Below are positions 11,106-21,411 of a DNA stretch of 64,000 nucleotides, in pieces; positions within the stretch are counted from its first letter, which is position 1, and each line of letters starts with the position of its first letter. Origin of the DNA: Cucumis sativus (Eukaryota; Streptophyta; Magnoliopsida; Cucurbitales; Cucurbitaceae); the NCBI RefSeq assembly GCF_000004075.3, contig NC_026659.2, positions 28,352,272-28,416,271 of the forward strand, written 5' to 3'. The notes under the pieces are model-generated. The model was not told where the DNA came from. It saw nothing but the letters and a program-made list of their open reading frames with translations, and searched no databases. A program made the position numbers and the translations under genes.

Positions 11106-14100
11106 ATGGAGTCTACCGAGTCTTCATATGTCTCGTCTCCGGAGGCTCCTGCCAAGCGATCTCCACCGCCGCCAAAATCGCCAAACTCGGGTATCTGATC
11201 TGATTTTAACCGATGTGTTGCTCTCATTTTCAACAATTTAATATCTACACTCACTGTTTTGGATGAATTTGTTTGTATGCTTGGTGGTGGTCTTGTTTGC
11301 GAGTGTTTTTTTTTTTTGTTTCAGATCGGTTTGTTTGAGGAATGATGCAATTGTGTGTTTCTTTTTTGGTTTTGTTTTTGTTTGTTCTACCTTCTTATTT
11401 TTCTCCTTTTGTTTTGAATTTAAACCCTAGCTGTTGGTGTTTTCTTTGATTTATTTGTGACGGCGGAGGGAATGAGAAATCCTGCAATTTTGTCCTCCAA
11501 TTGTCTGGACTCTTGTTTCGTTCTCTGGAAAGCTTAGAAAACGAGAGCGTGGATTCTGGTAGGGTGTTTTTGATTTTGGTGTAGGGGAAGGGTTTGTCTA
11601 TTGAGATTTATCACAGTTGACCGAATGAATTGGGAAGCAATTGTCTTTTTCTTGAAGTGCCACTGCCATCACTCATCCGTCTATTGACAAGAACCGCACT
11701 GCATCTCCTGTTGTGTGTGGTGATGGTCAAAAGTTCGCTATCTTTGGTGATTGGACAGGGAGTAGAAAAATAAGCAAAGCATTCTAACTCTCTTTCGACC
11801 ATTATACTTTTATACTTTCATGAAGGCAGCTCAATGTTGAAATGATATTTGGTCGGAACAATTTTTTTTTCTTCATGTATGCCTCATTTAAATTCCTGAA
11901 ACTGTTACAATGAGTATATGTTAGTCGGTTTCTTCTAATAGGGATTTGAATGTAGATAAGACCTTCCCTCAAACTTTTTTCAACGTTGATGGTTATCTTT
12001 TATTTTTTTGTGAAATTGCAGTAAAGGGATTCATTAGTGACGTTCTTTATTTAAAATCTACACTGGTAATATGTAGGTTTCCTTATGACGTATAGTTATG
12101 ATTTATATAAAAGGCTTTAGTTCTGTCACATTTTCAACCTTCTAGATTATATTATGAGTAAGAGATGTATATACATTTCTAATTGATTATGCATATGTGC
12201 CCGTACAATTTTGCGAGTAAGTATCAAGATTACTTCCATTTCTGCTTGTGAATACTGTACCACTTATCAGAATTACTATTGTCAGATAATATGGAAAAGG
12301 CTACATACATAAGGTTTCTTGTATCAAATGCTGCGGCTGGGTCCGTAATTGGGAAAGGTGGTTCAACAATTAATGATTTCCAGTCACAGTCTGGTGCACG
12401 AATCCAGTTGTCACGGAACCATGAATTTTTTCCTGGAACGACTGATAGGATCATTATGGTATCTGGATCAATTAATGAAATACTGAAGGCCATGGAACTC
12501 GTTCTTGCTAAGTTGTTGAGTGAGGTAATCTCTATGCAGTTCAAGTTCCCCTAGAATTTAAACGTTCTACTATTTGTGGTTGATTAAAATTTTGTTTTTT
12601 GGTAGCTTCATGCTGAAGAAGGAGACGATGTTGAACCAAGAACAAAAGTGAGACTAATTGTTCCCCATAGTTCATGTGGAGCTATAATTGGCAAAGGAGG
12701 ATCGACTATAAAGTATGACGTCCACATTTCTTCCTTTACCATTTTATTGTTTACTAATTGGTTTGTATTTATTAGCTTAAACAATTTATTATCATTTTCA
12801 ATTTGATTAGATTACAAGTTTAGGTGAACTTTTAGGATTGTTTCTACTAATGGTCCATAAACTTTTAATTATGAGTCTAACAAGTCCATAGATTTTCAAT
12901 TTTGTGCCTTTTGGGTTTGTGAATTTTCAAGAATGTCTAATAGGTGTCTGATTCTTTGGACACAAAAATGGAAGTTTAGGGTCCTATTAGACACAAAGTT
13001 GAAAGTTTAAGGACCTATTACACACAAATTGAAATGTGGGGCTTATTAAACAACTTTTTAAATTCTAAGGACATAATCAACAAAATCTTAGAAGTTCATG
13101 GAGTAAACTTATAAGTTAACCTTTTGATTTTAAGGTTATATATGTGTGTGTATATGTTATTTATGATATATTATAGAGCAGAAAAGTAATAGCCAAGTGA
13201 ACATTTTTCTCACAACTCATGGAAAATATTTTCTTTCTAAATTTGTATGAAGGTTCACTTTCCTTGCGAAGATTGTTAAAGAACTGTTGGTTGTTTATAT
13301 AGGAGTTTTGACCTTCAACTCAGGTCTATGTAGGAAATTGTGTAGAATGCAGATCTAGATCCTATTACAGTAGCTCTTGTTTATAGCCTTTTTTTTTTCT
13401 AAATTAAAAAAAAGGAGGTACGCATTCTCTTCATAATCCGTTACTTTCACATTCATGTCCAGGAAGAAAGTGCCACTTGATAGACTCATGCTGTTCTGTA
13501 TTTGAAATCCACATAATTTTTAAACCTTCTGAACATCCGTATAATCATATCGAATAGATCCTATTCAAGTACAGTCACCATTTTGTTTTGTTTTTGAAAT
13601 GAAATGGCATTTAGAGAAAAACAGGGGGAAATACATACCTGGGGCGGGGGTAGAGTGGACCTCCTCCCAAAAGAAGCTAAAGAAAGCTTTCCAACTGTTA
13701 AAGATTGCAGAAGAATTGTAATTACAAAAAAATGTAATTAAAAGGAAACCTCCACTGAAAAGTGGCAAGCTATACACTTGCTCAAAAAGACCTGAAAAAG
13801 GAGGACTTATCTTCAAAGGTTCTCTAATTCTTTCCAGCCAGTATTTTACCTTTTGGAATAACTTTAACCTCGAGAAAATTTGACTAGCCAACCATCAATA
13901 GTCTTTGGCAAATGGCCACACACACAAAAGATGTTCATATGGGAATTCCACCCATTAACGGCATAGGTCTTGGAGAAACAGATGATTAACATAAGTTTGG
14001 TCAGTTCCTTGTGAAATCCCAATGGAGGTACACAATTAGGATATATTTTGAGGTAACTTTTCATCAAATCGATGAAAAAGCAGTCTGATTGGAAACTTGT

Positions 14101-17100
14101 ATCCTGTTGTTTATGGTTACCTTCCTAAAAATTACCATAAAAGCGTTTTCTCTCTTTTTTGATGCTTACATTCTTCTACGGTTGTTCAGGTCATTCATTG
14201 AGGACTCTCAAGCTGGCATTAAGATATCCCCTCAGGATAACAACTATATGGCATCCACCGATAGACTGGTGACACTGTCTGGAACCATAGAGGAACAGAT
14301 GCGAGCTACTGACTTAATTGTCTCAAAGCTATCTGAAGACCCACACTACACCCAGTCAATGAATTATCCATTTTCATATCCGAGTAGGTCTTTTGTTAAG
14401 GTTTTCTATTTCATTGTGATATCATGTTATTCCTAAAAAAATATCAAATGCTCACTTGCATTTTGTGTTTCACAAAATGCTCTTTATCTTATTTGGGGCA
14501 CTGTCTTTCATTTGCTGTATGCAATGCTGTTGCCTTATCTTGGTTATGACACGAGTAATTTATGTTTTATGCAAATCAAACTTGTATAGTTACAGGTCTA
14601 AATCTCAGCATATGATATGATAGAAGTAATGTATTATTCAGCCTCTACTGTAAAGAAAACCAACTTGTCCTTATCATGAGGTGGTCAGAAGATAAGATAT
14701 GTCCAACAGATACTGCTAAATTCTATTTTGTTTTTGTTTTTTTTTGTCTTCTATGATTTATTTCCAATCTTGTCCATTTTGGGTCGGAAGTGTTGATGAG
14801 AATCTAGTTTTTTTTTCTTCTCCAACTGGAAATATAATTATTGGAATGCCAAATTGTAAAAGATTGATGCAGTATAGATATGGAATTCTGAAGTTAAAAT
14901 ACAACTCAATAAGTTCATTTTTAGGCTTATACTTTTGAGTTTTGAGGAACTTCAGTGTTCACAGATTTGGGTAAAAAAGAGCTGGGATAGTAGTTGACCT
15001 TTTGGATTCATTCATGAATTTGGGGTGCAGCGAACCTTTCAAGTTTCTAACTTACCACATATATCAGATTAGAGCCATTAGTAGAGTCTGGTTTCTATTA
15101 TGAAATGGTGGTGGATCAATATATGTTCTTGCTGTACATTTTATTTTTTGAGGTGGGGGTTTACTTATTACGCAGAGCTCAATAGTTACAAAAATTATCT
15201 AAGGATTCCTAGGAGGAGGAAACGGAAACATTGTATGCCCAAACGATCCGCACATGCCTGATTCAATTTCTGAGGCTGGTGTATCAGCTTATGAACTAAG
15301 ATTTAAGTCCATTGATGAGAGGTCCAAGTCCTCTTATCTCAAAAAAGAAAAAGAAAAAAAAAGGATTTGGGGGGGGGAGGGTGATATTCTACTAAGGAAA
15401 AAAAGGAGGATGAATAGTTTTCCCACATATGTAATTTTTTTGCTGTTTCTGTTATTTCCCTTGCCCATTTAATCGTTTACTTGCTTTTGCTTCAGCATCG
15501 TTCAACGCTATGAACTATGGATCCAATGGAGGAGGAACTGGAGGGAGGTTTCAAAACAACAAGGTTTGTCCATCGACCTTTCCCATCAATACTGTCGTCT
15601 AATTGAGATATCTCTTGAAAATAACTGGCTTGGTGCTTTTGTGCACTCTCTTTGATCTTTCTTTTGCAATGGGCCTGGTATAGACTTATGATACCAAGGA
15701 AATTAATGTCATTTTTATGGGCTTCCCAGAAAAAAAATTGGGAAATACTTAACAATGGTTTCATGTGGATGATAGACTATATTGTCTGAATAACATTGCC
15801 ATGCCATGCATGATGCCTAGTATTAGTTAACTGATATCTTTAATAATGATCGTAAAATAACTTAAGTCACAATTATGTGATGCTTCTATTATTCTATGAA
15901 TTTCTTGCATTTAAAAACTTCCTGATGCCAAAATTAGGCTGTAAAGCTGTTCCTTCGATGATACTAGATTTCTGTATCAATGTGCAAACATTCACCGAGA
16001 CAAAAGGCAGAAGAATGTGGACTTGCTGTTTAACATTTAATAAAGTAAAATAAAATCAGGATAACAAGTAAAGGAAGCTATTTATCATAGAGTAGAACTC
16101 GATTGGGCTTCATGAAAGAGCCATAGATACCCTTATAGAGAGATTTTATGCCCTTTCCGTTCTTTTTTGTTGTTCAACTCGTACTGTGGACTTCAAAGAA
16201 TCTATATACTGGTTCTCTTTTAACAGCTATTTTTCTCCCTAGCCTTGCTCCTAAACTGCAGAAAAGAATGTTAACAATGCATGCAACTGCATAAAATGGG
16301 ACTTCATGCACATACATAATACATATATAATATCTATATATATCTGATATATATCTTATCCTTTTCTGTGACTTTATGGTATTGCTGACAGCCTGACACA
16401 AGATCTTCTGAAATTGTTCAGGAGGAACGAAACAACTCCTTGACTATTGGGGTTTCAGATGGCCACATCGGATTAGTTGTTGGTCGTGGTGGAAGAAACA
16501 TACTGGAAATTAGTCAGGTTTCAACATCTCCATCTCCAACACTTCTTCCTTTTCGTGCATATGGTTGATAACATCCAGTTCACAATTATAAACTCCACAA
16601 GTTGTATTACCTTTTTAAGCTTTTCTTATTACAGGCTAGTGGAGCCAGAATTAAGATATCTGATAGGGGTGATTTCATGTCCGGAACCACTGACAGGTAC
16701 AGAGTTTCTTTTGCTATGTTATATATAAATTTGAAATTTTGACCTAATGGTAATTTTGAAAAAAAGTTCAAACACTGAATTTGTAGTTTTGAAAATTCTA
16801 ATAGATAGCAAAAGCCATATCATCCAGCATGCAATTTTTTCTTTCCAATGGTCAATGGATTTACATCTTCCATTAATGGATTTTTCCCCCTAGGTTTTGA
16901 GTGAACTTTGTTTCTCTGCTCAAGAATTCTTGTTTAGGCAGTTCATAGAAACACGGTTGCATACTTGATTTGTCCATAATTTGCAGGAAAGTAACAATTA
17001 CGGGGTCACAGAGGGCAATCCGTGCTGCTGAATCGATGATTCTACAAAAAGTAGCATATGCTTCTGAGAGGGTTAGCCTTTCAAATCCATATAATAAATA

Positions 17101-17187
17101 AATATAACATGGTTTTGTTCATTTCAGTTCTCTTACACTATGTAGCATTCTTTTCTTACGGAATCGATGCAGGTTCTAGCACAGTGA
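11106..17187 (+). CDS. BTR1: Triple KH-domain RNA-binding protein, BTR1-like
   Basis: Nine exons: 11106-11190, 12286-12524, 12606-12712, 14190-14383, 15496-15563, 16422-16517, 16635-16696, 16987-17071 and 17173-17187; phases close to give 316 residues. Three KH domains are visible through their GXXG loops: GKGG at 51-54, GKGG at 137-140 and GRGG at 252-255, each after a hydrophobic V/I-G strand. KH domains bind single-stranded RNA. The acidic/Ser-Pro N-terminus starting MESTESS and the domain order match Arabidopsis BTR1, known for binding tomato mosaic virus RNA and limiting its spread; the family resembles animal NOVA/PCBP proteins. The linker between KH2 and KH3 is short (roughly residues 200-235, with a Gly/Asn-rich patch). 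The exon-4 donor could be at 14384 (gtaggt, used here) or 14388; only the first keeps frame. Intron 3 (12713-14189) carries repeat-like DNA. Family assignment is firm; function in RNA regulation is inferred. Confidence 0.93.
12800..13135. repeat. Hairpin-type dispersed repeat inside KH-gene intron 3
   Basis: The intron holds two near-copies in tandem of a phrase like gtttaaggacctattacaca (about 12975-13030), and upstream the reverse-complement phrase (agtccatagattttcaattt, about 12889-12908), so the segment can fold back on itself. The ends resemble each other in inverted form (aggtgaactttt near 12822 and aaacttataagttaacc near 13106). This is the structure of a decayed MITE or other non-autonomous element. 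No coding potential. Confidence 0.4.
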
Positions 17188-18247
17188 GTAGAATGTCGAA
17201 AGATCTGAATGTTTGTAGTAGAAGCAAGGCCGGGAGATTTTCATTTTTACTATTGAGGGAGAGAACATATGGATGATGGCAATGGGCGGAGAGACATATA
17301 ATTGAGATTTCATGAAGCTTTGAAAGGAGAGATATTTGATGATGCCATCAAATTTGATTGAGCCAAATAGAAAGATTAGCAGTTTCAAATTTGTTTATAC
17401 AATTGTAGCCCTTGAATTTATTTTTATATTTATGTTTGAGCTTTTGTCTTCTATTAAATTGTTTGAACATCCCTTCTCTTCAAGAACAGATTGTAGCTTT
17501 TTAGGATGTCCCTTATTTTGACGATTTATTGGTGAATTCTTTAGTTGAGTTTTTCTTTTTCCCTTCGATTTTTGTTCTTCTATGTGCTTATGCTTATGCT
17601 GATGAGTTGACAATAATCTTATATTCATCTGCCTTCCATGTGGGCTTCTGGCCCAGATTTTGGGCCTCGTGAAATTTTTAGCCCAACTTTAGGAGTCGTT
17701 TCGTAAGGTGTCGACATGTCGTAACTCCTGTTTTGTGTTTTGATCGTTGTTTTTATCTTTTTCCTTTCGTTCCCATTTTTTGAGATTTTTTGAGTATTTC
17801 TATTTCCTATCGTTGTATGTGAAAACTAACTCATTGTAAATTAGTTCATAGGGGAGCTTCTAATTTTACTACCAATTAGTTGTTGAGTATTTCCTATCGT
17901 TATATGTGTAGTTGTGTTTTCATATCAAGTCATGAAATGTTAAAATGAACATTACTAATTGATTAAGAGATCTGTTTTCTTTAAGAGATGATAGACTCGA
18001 ATGTTGTAAAATATAATTATAATAAGAGAATAGAATTCATTAAATTGCACGTCAATGAAAAAAACAGGTCGATAGCAATTTATTTATTTAGATGAAAGGG
18101 GATTTGGTAATACTTGGAATTTATATTTTGGACCATCGCAACCCATCAAATTCTAATATCATCTTTCTAAGTAGAAGTTGCCATTGCACTTTTTTATTTC
18201 AAATGGTTTGAAAGATAAATTCGTTTGTAGGTACCATCGAATTACGT
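17188..18247. other. 3' region between convergent genes
   Basis: This stretch separates the KH gene (ending at 17187, plus strand) from the glycine-rich protein gene (ending at 18248, minus strand). The first part is probably the KH gene's 3' untranslated region. Short frames here (such as 17395-17628 on the minus strand) have no family features. I see no further gene. Confidence 0.6.
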
Positions 18248-18859
18248 TCATGGTGATTCTTCATCACCACCTCCTCCGTACCCTGACCCATATCCTGAAC
18301 CATACCCAGACCCTCCTCCACCGCCTCCACCACCCCCTCCTCCACCCCCTCCTCCACCCCTACCTCCACCACTTCCATAGCCTCCTCCACTTCCATATCC
18401 CGAGCCATATCCTGACCCACTTCCAATTCCCGAACCTCCGCCCCCTCCTCCACCGCTGCCACCGCCACCTCCTCCACCACGTCCTACTCCACCACCAGAC
18501 CCGTACCCCGACCCACTTCCCGCCCCAAATCCACGACCATACTCGGCTCCAATTGCACTGCCGCCACCTCCACCACCACCTCCTCCACCGCCACCTCCAC
18601 CCCCACTATAAGGCCCATACGGTCCATAGCGGCCTTCATCTCCATATCTAGAATAGCCTTCTTCACCTCCATATCCCGAACCATAACCCGAGCCATACCC
18701 TGAACCATATCCCGAACCCGACCAAGGCCCTGAACCTTCTCCCCCACCTCCACCGCCACCACTACCACCTCCATAACCCCTGAAGAACCTAGCAGCAAGA
18801 GCCAAATCCAGCATTAACAAAACCAAGATCACCAAACCAGCCGCCTTGGTAGTGGCCAT
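18248..18859 (-). CDS. Secreted glycine-rich (cell-wall type) protein
   Basis: Single-exon frame of 203 residues. Residues 1-22 form a clear signal peptide: Lys near the start, then a Val/Leu/Ile core ending ALA, with likely cleavage before ARFFRGYGG. The rest is almost entirely glycine with serine and tyrosine, in GSGYGSGYG-type repeats alternating with long Gly runs, and ends in an acidic DEESP tail. This is the structure of class I plant glycine-rich proteins, which go to the cell wall or apoplast, where Tyr can cross-link. There are no enzyme motifs. A TATA box lies about 208 bases upstream. Codon use is fixed by composition (GGA/GGT/GGC), so the opposite strand also stays open as a spurious His/Pro/Leu-rich frame. 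It converges with the KH gene 1.06 kb away. The structural role is inferred from class membership. Confidence 0.88.
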   Translation of the reverse strand: MATTKAAGLVILVLLMLDLALAARFFRGYGGGSGGGGGGGEGSGPWSGSGYGSGYGSGYGSGYGGEEGYSRYGDEGRYGPYGPYSGGGGGGGGGGGGGGGSAIGAEYGRGFGAGSGSGYGSGGGVGRGGGGGGGSGGGGGGGSGIGSGSGYGSGYGSGGGYGSGGGRGGGGGGGGGGGGGGGGSGYGSGYGSGYGGGGDEESP

Positions 18860-21411
18860 TGATGATTATATATAACAATGTATATAAAGAGAAAATCAAA
18901 AGCTTGGACGAAGTAGGAATCAAGGTTGTTTTTGTTCTTAATTATTTGAGAATATGAGGAAATTAGGGAAGTGATAATGGGGATGTTTTACGTAAACTTG
19001 TAGAATGCATTGAAAGAAAGGAGTTGGTATTTTGAAGTGTGAAATTGGTGGAATTTAAGGGTCCCTTATTTATAGGCATGCAAATCAAAGGTTAATGTGT
19101 TGTTACAATTCTAGTAGCTTCCTTTTGTCACTTTGAAGTATATGATTTTTAGTGGAGTTGGTGGGTGTTGTATATATATGGTTCTCATCATATCATATTG
19201 GAGGTAGTGCCCTTCCTACTCTCTCTCTCTCTCTCAAATTATTCCTTCTCAATTATTCAATAACATCACCATGATATAGTTCATAATTTTTATCATACAA
19301 CATATACGACTATGATATACATAAAATACAATAAATCTATATTGAGTATATACGAAGAAAACTAAACAACACTCATCTTTAAGCAGTTAAGACAAATTAA
19401 ATACATGAGATTACAATACAACAAAGGTTGAACTTAACCATTATTCTTCATTTAGTAATTATTATAAAGGCTTGTATGCAAATTATTTAACTCAAATTTA
19501 ACTATTATTATGGATATATGGTTATATGCAAATTCATCCATTGAGTATCAAACCTTCTGGTCGATTGAAAATTTGTGAAAAACTCAACGTCGGAAATTCA
19601 ATATTAATTTGGTGAAAATTTGAACGTAGTACATATAATATATAATATGATATAATTAAAAAACTTAAGCTATTTAATTATAAATTTAATACTATATTGA
19701 GCTAGTTTCATTGAATTCTTTTTTCTCATTCTTTGCACTTTCCAAGTATATAAAAGAAGTGCATTCTTTTCCCCTAACTTTTGACTTTCATCACAAAAAT
19801 TATTTTTTTAAAGAGAGAAGTGATGTAGATACTTTTTGTGGTTTGTGTTCATATATATGTGTGTTGAAAAGATAATATTAAAAATGTAATTTAATTTATT
19901 TTGCATCATCGAGACTCATGTGCATACCATTACATTTCTTTTTGTGCATGTAAGTGCTTTTTCCCAAAGAAGTTTGGTGAGAGTTTTCAATTTTGGAGTT
20001 GTAAATTTGAAGTTACATTTACAAGATTTATGAAAACTCATAGTTATGGTCCTAAGGATTAACTCTAAATGAAGTTACCAAGAGTTTTGTTAGAGGAAAA
20101 AATGGGTAAACTTTTTAATATAATAACGGTAAGTGATCACACGACGGTTGAACTTCTAACATCTAGATTTTTGTTGTCCATTTAATATCATATCTTGAAG
20201 GAAGATGAGACTTCGAATATTTAATTTCTTTATAGAAGCTTGTAATTTGTGTCTATCATAACATAATATTTTGCTATATTTTGTAAATTGTAGCAAATAT
20301 AAATTCAATTTTGAAAAAAATTCATCTCTATTATATATTAGATAGACTAATATAACTATAGTTAATTAAGACTTGTGACCTAATTTAACCATGGTTAATA
20401 AGTTTAATTTTATTAATTTAAACATGGTTCTTGTGCTTCATTCTTTAACTAATCATCATTGCATAAGTTTTATAATTTTTTTGGACTTAAAGAATTAAAA
20501 TTTAGAAAAATATTATCTTATATATGATGATCAATAGATAATGGACACAACAACATTGAACCTTCTAGAGAGCATTATTATCATTCCTTTTATATTGCAT
20601 AGACAACGTTAATATATACACTTATAAATAGACTTTTTTTTACTATCAAACTTTTTTTTCTGTATTTTCAAATATGTTAAAAGTGTCTCAATGTAGAAAG
20701 AGAATGATATATCATTAGAGAGATATTTTTAAAAATAAAATGACACCGATACGAGTTCAAGACGTTCCAATATAATTAATAACAATTTGTATTCGTGTAC
20801 TTGTTTAATCAGGTGAGTTATTGAGTAGCTAGTTTTGGATCAACCATCTAAATTGATTTCAATTCCACAATATATAAGCTTGGGAAAGTTGAATGTTTGA
20901 GACAAAAGGGATGGAGCTTTCCAAAGGCACAATTAATGGACCATAAAACCACTAAGTCACCTACCTACCCTTCCTTTAACTTAGTGGAAATTTACATTTG
21001 TCTTCATCTTTCTTCAAATCTAAGCTTAGAATGACATATGGCACTTCCTTTCTTTTTTGCACACTTTAATTTGTCTTCCTTTTTTCTATATATATATATC
21101 ATATCGATCTACTAAAGTGCTTACTGACTTTAGTACTCGTTTTAATTTACCCACTTCATTAATAGTCTAATTAATCACAATTCATCACGTTTAAAATTGT
21201 ACTAACATTATCAAATGGTCCAAGAAAATACTTCCAATCATTTGAAAATTACGTTTCTGAGCCAAAGACAAATCAATTTACAGCTCCACACTTGGTTGTC
21301 TCTCTCTTTGAGGAGGTAGAGAGATGATTCAATTCAAAATTATTGCCCATCATATACCATACCATACCATATATATATATGTAATCTCATTTATAATAAT
21401 AATAATTTGTT
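18860..21411. other. Intergenic DNA: GRP promoter side and 4CL-like 3' side
   Basis: Two minus-strand genes flank this space, so it holds the promoter of the glycine-rich protein gene and the downstream region of the 4CL-like gene. A (CT)n run lies at about 19218-19235 and an (ATACC)n/(TA)n run at about 21353-21380. No coding exon was found; open frames are shorter than 60 codons. Confidence 0.6.
19067..19074 (-). promoter_or_regulatory. TATA box of the glycine-rich protein gene
   Basis: On the minus strand the octamer TATAAATA sits about 208 bases upstream of the start codon at 18859. It is followed by a leader without strong ORFs, giving an expected 5' untranslated region of roughly 170-180 bases. 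It matches the plant consensus; no expression data are available. Confidence 0.6.

Noticed and set aside
10880-11254. Minus-strand 124-codon frame with a run of Gly
   Set aside because: Antisense to exon 1 and leader of the KH gene; the Gly run comes from CCACCGCC repeats. No family resemblance.
13565-14067. Minus-strand frames of 108 and 67 codons in KH-gene intron 3
   Set aside because: I considered a retrotransposon fragment because of the less AT-rich composition, but could not identify a reverse transcriptase, RNase H or zinc-binding motif.
18178-18651. Plus-strand 157-codon His/Leu/Pro-rich frame
   Set aside because: It is the antisense shadow of the glycine-rich protein; Gly codons read backwards give Pro/His/Leu codons. 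It has no signal or domain, whereas the minus-strand frame has a signal peptide.
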